This document shows positions 41,904-50,894 of a stretch of DNA of 64,000 nt, one piece after another (positions within the stretch are counted from its first letter, which is position 1; each line of letters opens with the position of its first letter). The DNA is from Ignavibacteriota bacterium (GTDB lineage Bacteria; Bacteroidota; Ignavibacteria; Kapaibacteriales; UBA2268). The notes under the pieces were generated by a model. The model was not told the DNA's origin, made no database searches, and saw only the letters and a program-made list of their open reading frames with translations. The position numbers and the translations under genes are program-made. The stretch is taken from assembly GCA_019637995.1 (NCBI GenBank), contig JAHBUQ010000002.1, positions 759,428-823,427 on the forward strand, given 5' to 3'.

Positions 41904-42125
41904 TTATATGTTGGTGAGCCATTTTTTTTTAACCTTTTCAATTGCATCAAGCCAATATTTCCAAAAAGCTGAATCCGCTGGTGTATCTTTCTCAATATAT
42001 TCTCCACCACTGAGAATATTCGTCAAATCATTGGAACCTGTGGATTTCCAATACTCCAATAGCATATAAAGCATAGCTTCATATCCTTCTTTCTCAGTAA
42101 TCAATTTATTACTAATAATCTTCAT
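41904..42125 (-). CDS. Small conserved protein coupled to the MazF-like gene
   Basis: 73 residues from the ATG at 42,125, which overlaps the MazF stop (ATGA). The pattern GYEAMLYMLLEYWKSTGSND, LTNILSGG and TPADSAFWKYWLDAI resembles a small family I remember from toxin-rich or mobile regions, with no known function. The coupling suggests it works with the toxin module or is its third component. Confidence 0.6.
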   Translation of the reverse strand: MKIISNKLITEKEGYEAMLYMLLEYWKSTGSNDLTNILSGGEYIEKDTPADSAFWKYWLDAIEKVKKKWLTNI

Positions 42126-42475
42126 AAAATTTCGATGCAATTTTGTGAAGTAGCAATAATATTTTCCAATTCATTTATCTCGTAACCAATTTTTCTAATT
42201 ATTCTTTCAGTTGAAACGCATCTTAATTGATAGCAGTTTACTGCACTTTCGTTATCAAGACCATTGATTTTAGATGGTTTTAAATTTACTAACCACCAGA
42301 TTTGTTCAAAATCGTTTTTCCAACTTGTTATTGGTGCAACAATTTTCAATTCTAAACCAACTGCAAAATCACCATTAATAATAATAGCAGGACGGATTTT
42401 TTTTATTTCATCACCAATTGTTGGATTAAAATCTATCAGACAAATATCACCTTGTTTATATTCATTATATTGCAT
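42122..42475 (-). CDS. MazF/PemK-like toxin
   Basis: About 117 residues from the ATG at 42,475. MQYNEYKQGDICLIDFNPTI, KKIRPAIIINGDF, IVAPITSW and NCYQLRCVSTERII correspond to the MazF strands. It starts one base after the antitoxin stop and overlaps the small gene downstream by four bases, so this is a three-gene operon. Confidence 0.78.
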   Translation of the reverse strand: MQYNEYKQGDICLIDFNPTIGDEIKKIRPAIIINGDFAVGLELKIVAPITSWKNDFEQIWWLVNLKPSKINGLDNESAVNCYQLRCVSTERIIRKIGYEINELENIIATSQNCIEIL

Positions 42476-42476
42476 T

Positions 42477-42761
42477 TTATTCAATACCATCCATAATTTC
42501 TTCTACAAAAAGTTCATTTTTGTACTTATTATAAATGGGTATTGAGACTTCCGACATCTGCTTAAGTAATGCAGCTCGTGACTCTTTAGAGAGTTTTCGT
42601 ATATCGGTTGCAGTCAGCTTTTTTGAATCAAGTGCTTTATCAACTAATTCTTTTATTACTTGAGTAACGGATTTATTCTCAAGTCCGGAAAGCAGTTTAA
42701 ATTTTTCTCGTTCAAGATTTGTAACTCTTATTGAAATCATTGATGTTTGGTTCGCTATCAT
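42477..42761 (-). CDS. Ribbon-helix-helix-type antitoxin
   Basis: About 94 residues from the ATG at 42,761; a GTG lies at 42,770. The N-terminal MISIRVTNLEREKFKLLSG and the helix NKSVTQVIKELVDKALDSKK look like an RHH domain, and the rest is a helical tail to bind the toxin. Partner of the MazF-like gene. Confidence 0.7.
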   Translation of the reverse strand: MIANQTSMISIRVTNLEREKFKLLSGLENKSVTQVIKELVDKALDSKKLTATDIRKLSKESRAALLKQMSEVSIPIYNKYKNELFVEEIMDGIE

Positions 42762-42960
42762 TTTAATCACTTGATATTTTAAATACGTACATACTGATAT
42801 ACAGTATTACGAATTTTCAACAAATAAATTTTACTAATAGGTGAAATAGACCCCAACATCTTTACAAAAAATTTAAACATAATTATATTTTTTCATAATT
42901 ATCAGGATAAATTACTTTAAATCCACCGATAAAAAATACTAAAATTCTTGAAATCTAATG

Positions 42961-43209
42961 CTAATTTATTTTATTCATACAATACTGATACGGCGTCCAC
43001 CCAAAATATTTTTCCCACAGCGAATCGAACGCTAATTGACAATTACCGATTGTATAATTCGCTATATTTTCCTGCCTATTCATTGTCAATTTTCCATTAT
43101 CAATTCTCAATTTGTAAATGCCCTGCCTGGTCACCCCCAAGGTATCGTGAGTTTGCTCACCAAATGCTGCATATTGTTTGAAGTTCAAGAGTGTTCCGTC
43201 TGCTTTCAT
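42961..43209 (-). pseudogene. RHS core relic 4, in-frame with palindromic insert
   Basis: 82 codons: MKADGTLLNFKQYAAFGEQT, HDTLGVTRQ, then an in-frame translated insert (GIYKLRIDNGKLTMN...NYTIGNCQL) and the core end DSLWEKYFGWTPYQYCMNKIN. It has the same layout as relic 2, but the insert contains no stop here. Confidence 0.8.
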
Positions 43210-43225
43210 AGTAATATTGATTTAC

Positions 43226-43648
43226 CTAATTTTGCGAAGATTTTACTATATATAATGAAATTGGTAAATAACGTTTGTACAAATCAAAATCTTTATCAAG
43301 AGTAAATATTGGGATTTGATAAAAGGTTGAGGTTGCACAAATTAAAAAATCTATATGAGAACCTTGTATTCCATTCTTGCGACAAATATTATAATTTTCA
43401 GCAGCTTTTTCATAAATCTCAGTATTCAAATCTAAATCCTTGAATTTTTGCATCGCTATTTTGAGCGAGAGAAAAATATCATTTGATGTAATTCCTAAAA
43501 GAATTTCTTGCCGAATTGCACCAATAATTTCAACGGCACCGGTATCAATAAGCTGTCGAAGTTCCATTGACACAATTTGCTCAATTTCACTAAGTTTCTT
43601 TTTTCTGAAGACAATTGACCAAACTGATGTATCAACTAAGACTTGCAC
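43226..43648 (-). CDS. PIN-domain toxin (intact paralogue)
   Basis: 140 residues: MQVLVDTSVWSIVFRKKKLS, VEIIGAIRQEILLGI, then IQGSHIDFLICATSTFYQI and FTLDKDFDLYKRYLP with the closing acidic residues. It is complete compared with the chimeric copy at 40,537. Start is GTG at 43,648, overlapping the antitoxin by 17 bases. Confidence 0.85.
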   Translation of the reverse strand: MQVLVDTSVWSIVFRKKKLSEIEQIVSMELRQLIDTGAVEIIGAIRQEILLGITSNDIFLSLKIAMQKFKDLDLNTEIYEKAAENYNICRKNGIQGSHIDFLICATSTFYQIPIFTLDKDFDLYKRYLPISLYIVKSSQN

Positions 43649-43915
43649 TCCGATTCCTCATTGATTTATAATCGTAATCCTCAAAATATTCAATTTTTCC
43701 GAAAAAATCCTCAATCTTATTATCTTTTTGAGCAACTTTTTCTTCCAGAATATTATTAATTACACTATTCAAATCATCAGTGTTATAAAAGTCTAAAAGC
43801 TGTTTAGCAAGTCCATCATTTAATGTTAGTTTTATCTGCATAATGTCCTCCAATCAAAAAGAAGAATGACATTTTAAATTAATTCTTATTTTAAAACTAC
43901 ATAAATCGAATTAAA
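43428..43915. repeat. 488-bp direct repeat, copy 2
   Basis: Partner of 40,697-41,185. It contains the front of the intact PIN gene, the whole antitoxin gene and the end of RHS relic 5. Confidence 0.85.
43632..43841 (-). CDS. PIN-module antitoxin, copy 2
   Basis: 69 residues from the ATG at 43,841 (GGAGGAC upstream). It is nearly identical to 40,901-41,110 (NILEEK in place of NILKEK). Partner of the intact PIN toxin. It is the first gene of the array in the direction of transcription. Confidence 0.78.
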   Translation of the reverse strand: MQIKLTLNDGLAKQLLDFYNTDDLNSVINNILEEKVAQKDNKIEDFFGKIEYFEDYDYKSMRNRSASLS

Positions 43916-43980
43916 CCGCCCTGCCGGTTAACTCCCAAAGTATCAAGAGTAGTCTCACCAAAAGCCGCATATTGCTTGAA
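43906..43980 (-). pseudogene. RHS core relic 5
   Basis: Encodes FKQYAAFGETTLDTLGVNRQ joined directly to GGLIRFM, so the middle of the core seen in relic 1 is deleted. It is the upstream end of the array. The conserved gene at 44,001 lies immediately beyond it. Confidence 0.75.
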
Positions 43981-44000
43981 ACATGATAGTATAGCATTTA

Positions 44001-45914
44001 TCATAACAATTTATAAACCTTTACTCTAATAATCATTGGTGCAATATTATGACTAAATACTTTATTTTCGTAATAATCTATCTGCTGTACAGTTATAATA
44101 TTTTTTTTGATTTGCCCTGAAGAAATCAAAAGTTCCTTTACTTTTTCTGCCTGTGATTTCATAGCAGGATTGAAATATTCGATTATGACTTTATTACTCA
44201 AAATCATACTTTCAAGGATTAAATTCAGATAATTAGGAGAAAAATAATCACTTTCAAAAAAAATATTGTTTGGCAAAATAAAAATAAATTCTTCAAAATT
44301 TCCTGATTTGTCACTTGATAATTCAGGCTCTCTAAATTGTTGTCTGCTAACAAAAAGCACTCTCTCGGCATAGGCAAGAGTTTCGTTGTTGTTGGTAATT
44401 TGATAATTTATTATCACAGAATCCGAATTATATACTTCGTTTTCATATTCATCGAGACTGATTATATCTCGGAGTGGCAGCGTATTTGATTCTATTGGAA
44501 TATTATGTTTACTTTGCCCTGTACGAAAATTAATTCTATGCTGTCCTTCACTGATTTGCTTTCTTGAATCAATGCTAATTTCCAAAACCGGAGGCTTGTA
44601 AGAATATGTATTCCGGGATAATTCGAGTATTGGCAAAGGCTCCCCGCTAAGCAGCTTAATCTTAATTAAATCCTTGGCAGATAATGACTTTTGGAACAAT
44701 ATTCTTTCTTGTGAAATACCCCTTGATTCGAAGAATGACGATACGACATTATTATACTCAGATGAATCAATTATCATCTTTTCATCAGGATTATCTCTAA
44801 GAAAGCCTGTAATAATTTCCGGATATGCAAAAATTAATGAGTCAATTTCATTTTGACTTGTATTTACAGCCAATTCAAAAGATTGTGCTGCAAAGAAATG
44901 AAATGCCGGAAATTTCCTCACTTTACTTTGTTTTTCAGCAATAATATTAGAAACCTGAGTCTTGATACTAATATCCGAAATATGGTTAGTAATATTTTTT
45001 ACATGCCTTTCAAGTTTACTTGATATATAAAGGTCTAAACCTCCAAATCCACCTGGTCTGTCCGAAGCAAAAATTGCCCTTTCGTCCGGCAGCAAAGTAA
45101 AATCAGATTCATTAAATTCAGTATTCAAGTCAGTTACAGGGCGGGGTCTTTCCCACCTGCCACCAATTCTGGTAGTATAATAAATATCAAAGCCTCCCGG
45201 ACCTTCATATCCGTCTGAGGAAAAATACAATGTATCGGTTGTGTGCAGGTAGGGTGTAATTTCATTACCAGGTGAGTTAAGTTCGTCAAGAGCAACGGGC
45301 GCACTCCAAAATCCCGATTCATTCCTGAAAGACATCCAGAGGTCAATATCGTCAATATTACCTGAGCGTGTGGATGAAAATACCATCAAACTTCCATCAG
45401 GAGATACAGTTACGTGCGAGCAGAATGAGTCATGTTTGAGACTATCCACGACAAATGCACCTGTCCAGCTGTTCTTTTGGTAAACTGTTTTGTAAATATT
45501 CAGATATGACTGCTTGTCTGACTGCCGGTAAGAACTGTAATATGCCTCTCCTGAATTTGGAACACTGATATAAGATTGATTTTTGCCTGATTTATTTATT
45601 TCACTTTTCATGATTCTCATATCAGCAAAACCGCTTGCGTCATTTAATCTTGCGGAATAAAAATACGACTTACCCTCTCTGTCGGAATTGAAATATAGTA
45701 AATACCTGAATTTATCAAAATGAGGGGCAAAATCATCTGAAGATGAATTTAATATAGTAAGGTTTGATGGCTCGCTCCAGCGAACTGAGCCGTTTTGTGC
45801 AATAAGAGATTGACTGAATAATATTAAATTAAGCAACATTATCATAAAGATATTCTTATATGAAATCAAACTAAATATTTTGACAATTTTAACAATAAAG
45901 TTTTCAGTGCTCAT
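44001..45914 (-). CDS. PD40 beta-propeller envelope protein
   Basis: 637 residues. A hydrophobic anchor or signal (MIMLLNLILFSQSLIAQ) is followed by several PD40 repeats such as HFDKFRYLLYFNSDREGKS, TVSPDGSLMVFSSTRSGNID, TDTLYFSSDGYEGPGGFDIY and LPDERAIFASDRPGGFGGLD. The last 300 or so residues have no recognised domain. PD40 proteins of this kind occur with OmpA-like proteins and the T9SS in Bacteroidota, but no OmpA motif is visible here. It overlaps the upstream Ig-like lipoprotein gene by 11 bases. Confidence 0.75.
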   Translation of the reverse strand: MSTENFIVKIVKIFSLISYKNIFMIMLLNLILFSQSLIAQNGSVRWSEPSNLTILNSSSDDFAPHFDKFRYLLYFNSDREGKSYFYSARLNDASGFADMRIMKSEINKSGKNQSYISVPNSGEAYYSSYRQSDKQSYLNIYKTVYQKNSWTGAFVVDSLKHDSFCSHVTVSPDGSLMVFSSTRSGNIDDIDLWMSFRNESGFWSAPVALDELNSPGNEITPYLHTTDTLYFSSDGYEGPGGFDIYYTTRIGGRWERPRPVTDLNTEFNESDFTLLPDERAIFASDRPGGFGGLDLYISSKLERHVKNITNHISDISIKTQVSNIIAEKQSKVRKFPAFHFFAAQSFELAVNTSQNEIDSLIFAYPEIITGFLRDNPDEKMIIDSSEYNNVVSSFFESRGISQERILFQKSLSAKDLIKIKLLSGEPLPILELSRNTYSYKPPVLEISIDSRKQISEGQHRINFRTGQSKHNIPIESNTLPLRDIISLDEYENEVYNSDSVIINYQITNNNETLAYAERVLFVSRQQFREPELSSDKSGNFEEFIFILPNNIFFESDYFSPNYLNLILESMILSNKVIIEYFNPAMKSQAEKVKELLISSGQIKKNIITVQQIDYYENKVFSHNIAPMIIRVKVYKLL

Positions 45915-47625
45915 GTGTGTCTTTCACTTTTAAAATTACATTTTCCAATGTCCATCTTGGCTTTACTTTTATTTCATTTTCAAAAATCACAAATGGTTCA
46001 GAAAATTGAAAAGGGTATAAATTTCCATAAGAATATTTGCCGTCTTCATTGACATCGCAAAATACTTCTGCTGTATAATCACCTGTTTCAATATGTTTAA
46101 AACTCCACTCGTTATTGTCATTAAGCGCCATAGAATAAATATCTTTGCCGTTGATATGTTTCAATATGATATATTTTGTATAATCGCAAATTTCTTTTTC
46201 AAATTCTACTACTCCGCTTACGTTTCCTCTAACTTTTAAATCCAGGGTTTTGAAATGGAATGAAAAAGCTGTATCAATAGTCAAATTATTTGAATATGAA
46301 GCGACCTGTTTCATTTCAGCTTCAACCCGAAACCACTTACTGTCAGCGAGAGGTTTTGCAGGAATTAACTTAATGATTCCTCCCGTATGGATAATATTGC
46401 AATCTATTTCTGAATTGTTATCTGCCTGAAGTAATTTTAAACTTATAACAGCATCATTAATATTAATACTTTTATCAAATATGAATTCAATTTCAGGAGA
46501 AATCTGAATAAATTCGGAGCTGTCTTTTATTGATGTATAAAGGAATTTCACTGAACTTGTATCAATGTCTATTGTCGCTCTGAACTTAGCTGCATTAGTC
46601 GAATCTGTAATCATATTTCCGACAGTATCTCTTACAGCAAATTCAGCATCCGGTCTACAAATGACATTCCAAACAAGCCCGGTGTCAAGGTTCTGTTTTG
46701 TTATAATTTCAACACGCGATTTATTCTCAAAATGAAGTGCTGCGGATATAATTTCTACTTCTTCTTGCTTATTTTCACTGATAATTTTGAATGATTCTTT
46801 TGAAATAAACTCCGGATTAACCGGCTCTGAGAAGGTGATGCGTATATAATTGCCAAAAACAGCTTCTGTCTGATTAATTGTTGGACCAATGTCATCTTTC
46901 GGCAGTCCAATTTTTAGAATTGTGGGCTCGGATTTGGAATTTACGACTTTCAAGTCGTGAATTCCTGTAGCGAAGTCATCACCTGAATCGAATAAATCAT
47001 TTTTGAATTGATCCCGAATAGCAAAGAATCTGTAAGTCGCATCTTTAAGTGCAGGAATTCTGAACTCACCGCTTGTACCAAGCTGCAATTTATAATCCGG
47101 TTTAGTAATTGCAGGGTTTAAAGTATCGGGATTAATATTGTCAATATTATATGCGAAAATGTAAGCACCGGCAGGCTTATTATCATATACTTTTCCTGCT
47201 ATAAAACCTGAGTCTATCTTCGAACCCGCTGAAAATATCAGCGAAAAAGACTTTTCGGGCATATTATTATACAAGTCTTTGTATTCTGTACCAAGAGTTA
47301 CGGAATAAGTCACAGTTGAATCCAAATCTTCAGGAAGTTCAATTTTAAGAGTTTTACCACTCCAGCTGTACTTAACCGGTACATTCGGTGAAACTGAAAT
47401 ATTCTGAAGCACTCCACCTCTTTCCATATATTTTGAAAATTTCAGCAGTATAGTTCTCTTATTAAAATTAATTGTTTGATTTTCAGGAAAAATCTCCACT
47501 ATCTCCGGTGGTGTAGTATCAGGTGGTCCGCCACTTGGCGGCTGAACATTCGCGCAACTAATAACAATAAATATTACTAATATGTAGATTATGTGTCGAA
47601 AAAGTGATATATTTGAACTTCGCAT
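45904..47625 (-). CDS. Ig-like (big_5) lipoprotein
   Basis: 573 residues. The lipobox is FIVISCANV, followed by QPPSGGPPDTTPPEIVEIFP, the start of a conserved Bacteroidota family with an SbsA/big_5 Ig-like domain (NFNKRTILLKFSKYMERGG, DLDSTVTYSVTLGTEYKDLY). Further domains (285-440) repeat an Ig-like character (RITFSEPVNPEFISKESFKI, FIFDKSININDAVISLKL). The C-terminus has a short cohesin/CNA-like end (EVFCDVNEDGKYSYGN). It is probably anchored in the outer membrane and may assemble with the PD40 protein encoded next. Confidence 0.82.
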   Translation of the reverse strand: MRSSNISLFRHIIYILVIFIVISCANVQPPSGGPPDTTPPEIVEIFPENQTINFNKRTILLKFSKYMERGGVLQNISVSPNVPVKYSWSGKTLKIELPEDLDSTVTYSVTLGTEYKDLYNNMPEKSFSLIFSAGSKIDSGFIAGKVYDNKPAGAYIFAYNIDNINPDTLNPAITKPDYKLQLGTSGEFRIPALKDATYRFFAIRDQFKNDLFDSGDDFATGIHDLKVVNSKSEPTILKIGLPKDDIGPTINQTEAVFGNYIRITFSEPVNPEFISKESFKIISENKQEEVEIISAALHFENKSRVEIITKQNLDTGLVWNVICRPDAEFAVRDTVGNMITDSTNAAKFRATIDIDTSSVKFLYTSIKDSSEFIQISPEIEFIFDKSININDAVISLKLLQADNNSEIDCNIIHTGGIIKLIPAKPLADSKWFRVEAEMKQVASYSNNLTIDTAFSFHFKTLDLKVRGNVSGVVEFEKEICDYTKYIILKHINGKDIYSMALNDNNEWSFKHIETGDYTAEVFCDVNEDGKYSYGNLYPFQFSEPFVIFENEIKVKPRWTLENVILKVKDTHEH

Positions 47626-47688
47626 TATAAATATTTTTCAAATTAAAATTTTAGAAAAACTAAAATAACAAATTTATTCATAAGAATA

Positions 47689-48573
47689 ATGAAATTATTA
47701 AAAAACTTCAAGGCTAAAGAAGGCAAATTATATAATACTTATAAAAATTTGCTCGAACTCAATGACAGATTAGACGCTCACCATACCTTTATGTTAGCGT
47801 CCGGAATAGCTTTTAATCTGATTATATATATGATTCCGCTTTTTTTGCTTGTGATTTATATTATTAAAGTTGTATTTGACCTTGATGTATTTATAGATAC
47901 GATAGAAAAACTTCTGATAGACTATCTTCCTCCTACAGTAAATAATGCGGATTTTGTTCATACAATTATTGAAGAGGTTGGATTAATTACCGAGCATGCT
48001 GCATTATTTGGTTGGATTGGTGTTATCGGTTTACTATGGATTTCATCTTTTTTAATAAGCTCTATAAGAATAAGTTTAAATACAATATTTCATGCAGAAA
48101 CAAATCGTTTTTTTTTGATATACTTTCTGAAGGATATATTCCTGACAATTGCTATATCAATTCTGATACTTCTTTATTCTTATGCAATACCACTTGTCAA
48201 TTTCCTGATTGATTTTGTTGACAGTATGTCACTTCCGATATTGGATGGTGTACTGTCTCATGTGATATTGACAAGTGCTTCAATATTGACATCATTTATT
48301 CTGTTTATATTTATATATAAAGTCGTACCCAATACAAAACTTCCCAGAAAGGTAGTTCTGATTGCCACCACTATTAGTGTGGTAGCAATCGAACTTGCTC
48401 GTTACATTTTTGCCTGGTACTTGGGTTCATTCAGTAATTACGGCAAATTTTACGGCACTTATGCTGTAATAATTTCAATGTCAATCTGGATTTACTATTC
48501 AGCATTAATTATCTTACTCTCAGCCGAAATAAGTAAATTTATCTATGACAAATCATTGACTAAAAGTAAATGA
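47689..48573 (+). CDS. YihY/BrkB family membrane protein
   Basis: 294 residues with about six membrane helices. The N-terminal cytoplasmic part leads to AHHTFMLASGIAFNLIIYMI, which corresponds to the AxxxAfxxlxslfPl motif of YihY. Later LLWISSFLISSIRISLNTIF and GTYAVIISMSIWIYYSALII match the family. Often misannotated as ribonuclease BN. The true role is unknown. It is divergent from the Ig-like lipoprotein. Confidence 0.85.
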   Translation: MKLLKNFKAKEGKLYNTYKNLLELNDRLDAHHTFMLASGIAFNLIIYMIPLFLLVIYIIKVVFDLDVFIDTIEKLLIDYLPPTVNNADFVHTIIEEVGLITEHAALFGWIGVIGLLWISSFLISSIRISLNTIFHAETNRFFLIYFLKDIFLTIAISILILLYSYAIPLVNFLIDFVDSMSLPILDGVLSHVILTSASILTSFILFIFIYKVVPNTKLPRKVVLIATTISVVAIELARYIFAWYLGSFSNYGKFYGTYAVIISMSIWIYYSALIILLSAEISKFIYDKSLTKSK

Positions 48574-48576
48574 CTA

Positions 48577-49536
48577 TCAGATTGTTCTTACAACCTTAAT
48601 TCTTATATTCGTAATATCACCTACAGCTTCCTTGTAAACCGGCTCGTGAAGTATGCCTTGACCTGAAAATTCAAATAATTGGTCTTTTGTTCCGGCGAAT
48701 TTATCAATTTTGAAACTTCCGGACATAAAATATACTTTATTTTCTACATATACCATCATTACATTATCGGTAGGTGTTTCAGGATTAATATTAAAATTAA
48801 CAACTTGCCCTGATGTAGAGTTTACAACTTCAAGTCCACCTGCAAATCCGAAAATTATTCCATCATAATCATCATCATATAATGCTGTTGCAAAGTCAAT
48901 CCTGTGCATGCCTGAATTAAGTGTATACGTTGCTTGACCATCAATTTTTTCTAAACTATAAGAATAGCTTTCGCCGGCGTAAAGGTCAATATCAGCTGCT
49001 GCGTAGTTGAAGCCAAAGATATTATCGTCATCGTCATCATCATCATCATCGTAAAGCTCGTCTTCGAGGCGGATTACAGAGAAACTTGCTGATGTTACTG
49101 TTAATTTGTCGTCATTATTGGCTCCATTTACGAATGTGCCTGTAAATGAACCGGTAATTCTTCCGCCAACAGGTCCGTACGCAGTTATTCTAATCGAGCC
49201 ACTACCATCAACTGAATAATACAGTTTTCCTTCAATCAGCAATGACATATAAGCAGTGGAGCTTAATTGGTACTGTGTTGCTGCTTTTCCGGGTACAGTC
49301 ATCAGGATATACTGAGTAGCTCCTGAAGTTGCTGTCGGGGCGATTGAAATAATCGTTTTGTTCTCATCAATAATATGATAACCTACTCCAAAGCCAAATG
49401 AGTAAGTACCCTTATTGGTAACAACTTCGCCTGTGCCTGCTCCATCACCAATATCAAACGGATTATCATTGCTCTTTTGACATGATGCCAACATTAAAAC
49501 CAAAGTTGATAAAAGTATTAAAAAAACTTTATTCAT
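48577..49536 (-). CDS. Lipoprotein with a nine-Asp run
   Basis: 319 residues. The lipobox is LMLASCQKS, followed by a beta-rich body in two related halves. A run of nine Asp (in LYDDDDD...NIFGF) near 163-171 is encoded by a GAT/GAC trinucleotide repeat at about 49,029-49,055, and a shorter LYDDDYDG occurs again near 226. It could bind calcium, or be a slippage product. No family is recognised with certainty. It lies convergent to YihY with only three bases between the stops. Confidence 0.72.
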   Translation of the reverse strand: MNKVFLILLSTLVLMLASCQKSNDNPFDIGDGAGTGEVVTNKGTYSFGFGVGYHIIDENKTIISIAPTATSGATQYILMTVPGKAATQYQLSSTAYMSLLIEGKLYYSVDGSGSIRITAYGPVGGRITGSFTGTFVNGANNDDKLTVTSASFSVIRLEDELYDDDDDDDDDNIFGFNYAAADIDLYAGESYSYSLEKIDGQATYTLNSGMHRIDFATALYDDDYDGIIFGFAGGLEVVNSTSGQVVNFNINPETPTDNVMMVYVENKVYFMSGSFKIDKFAGTKDQLFEFSGQGILHEPVYKEAVGDITNIRIKVVRTI

Positions 49537-49807
49537 AAAAAAATCCTTATAGTTAATCCAAAATTATATTTATGTCAGAATTAATATTCTAATGACAATT
49601 GATTTGTTTATTTATTTGAAATTTGATAATATGCAAGCAATATGTCAATAAAAAATGTGTAATTTCAGAAAACAAATTATGAAAGTAATATCTTTTAATA
49701 ATATGGCAAGTAAATTTCAAATATAATTTTTTTATTATTCTTCAAATAGTTATATTGCAAATTGTTTTGGGGGAAATTCTGTTTATATTTATTTTAGGAA
49801 CATAAAG

Positions 49808-50236
49808 ATGGAAAGTATTGAAATAATTGGCTTTAAGCCTAATAGTGACTTAAACCTGAAGATGACACTATATGAAATGTCAGTTTCTGCGGGCTATCCG
49901 ATTCCTGTTGATTCCGGTATTGAGAAAGAAGTGGACCTGAACGAGTTTTTAGTCGAGCATCCGGCAGCTACTTTTTTTGCAAAAGTTAACGGGCTTGATA
50001 TGCTGAATGCAGGAATTCGTGACGGCGATATATTGGTTGTTGACTCTGCAGTCGAACCAAGCGACGGTAAAATAGTGCTTGCAGAAATGAATAATGGCTT
50101 GACTGTGAAAATTTATCGTGAGCATGATGGTGAATATTTCCTTGAATCCGGAAAAAGCCAATTCTTGCCACTATCAATCGGTGAAATACAATTCAATATT
50201 ATTGGTACAGTTACAAAGATAATTCATTCTTTGTAA
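49808..50236 (+). CDS. UmuD-like protein lacking the catalytic serine
   Basis: 142 residues aligned with UmuD: cleavage region SVSAGYPIPVDSGI with Ala28-Gly29, DLNEFLVEHPAATFFAKV, then NGLDMLNAG where active UmuD has GDSM. Asp64 thus stands in place of the nucleophile Ser. Lys101 (LTVKIY) is kept. The protein cannot cleave itself but could still be cut by another S24 protease or act as a decoy subunit. The next gene (150 bases on) is a related protein with the serine. Confidence 0.85.
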   Translation: MESIEIIGFKPNSDLNLKMTLYEMSVSAGYPIPVDSGIEKEVDLNEFLVEHPAATFFAKVNGLDMLNAGIRDGDILVVDSAVEPSDGKIVLAEMNNGLTVKIYREHDGEYFLESGKSQFLPLSIGEIQFNIIGTVTKIIHSL

Positions 50237-50385
50237 GAAACAGAGTTTTCTTATTATTGCTATTATATGATTTTGTCATTCTGAACGAACAAAGGTATCA
50301 CAACCGCTGTAATTTACTTTAGATATGTCAAAAATTATATTCCAATTATAAGATAAATTCAAAAACAGCATAAAAGAGGAAAATA

Positions 50386-50799
50386 ATGAAAGTTAAGAAG
50401 ATTGTAGAGCTAAAATCCACATTTAGTTTCGAAGCCCCTATTCTCAAAGCAGAAGGGTTGAATAGCTCGTCTATGAATATTGCTCAGATGTTTGACCTGA
50501 ATTCTGTTCTCGCACCGAATCCAGACAGCATATATCTTGTAAGAGTTACCGGAGAAAGTATGATAAACGAAGGAATCTTTGATGGTGATATTCTTGTTGT
50601 AAATAAAAGTGAGCAGCCCAAAGACGGAAAAGTTGTAATTGCGAGCCTGAATGGTGAAATGGCTGTAAAGACTTACAGGCAAATTGAAGGCAAAACATAT
50701 TTATTCTCAGCAAATGAGAAATTTCTGCCAATTGAAATTTTGCCCTTTTGGCAGTTTGATATTCAGGGTGTCGTAAAGCATGTTATACATAACGTTTAA
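50386..50799 (+). CDS. UmuD-like protein with the catalytic pair but an altered cleavage site
   Basis: 137 residues. TGESMINEGIFDGDILVV carries Ser58 and EMAVKTY carries Lys95. In the arm, where UmuD has Cys/Ala-Gly before FPSP, this reads KAEGLNSSSM, and the DLNxLL segment is changed to DLNSVLAPNPDS. Self-cleavage is therefore uncertain. GAGG precedes the ATG. No umuC gene is adjacent to any of the three UmuD-like genes in the window. Confidence 0.83.
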   Translation: MKVKKIVELKSTFSFEAPILKAEGLNSSSMNIAQMFDLNSVLAPNPDSIYLVRVTGESMINEGIFDGDILVVNKSEQPKDGKVVIASLNGEMAVKTYRQIEGKTYLFSANEKFLPIEILPFWQFDIQGVVKHVIHNV

Positions 50800-50894
50800 A
50801 TTTATTATGATATTGTATTAAATTTATTGATTTGGGATTGAATATAGTAATCCATATTTTTGATGTATATTTTTGTATCAATGAGAAAATATAT

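Noticed and set aside
47689..48573. Ribonuclease BN
   Set aside because: The sequence is a multi-helix YihY-type membrane protein with no nuclease motif; the name is a historical misannotation.
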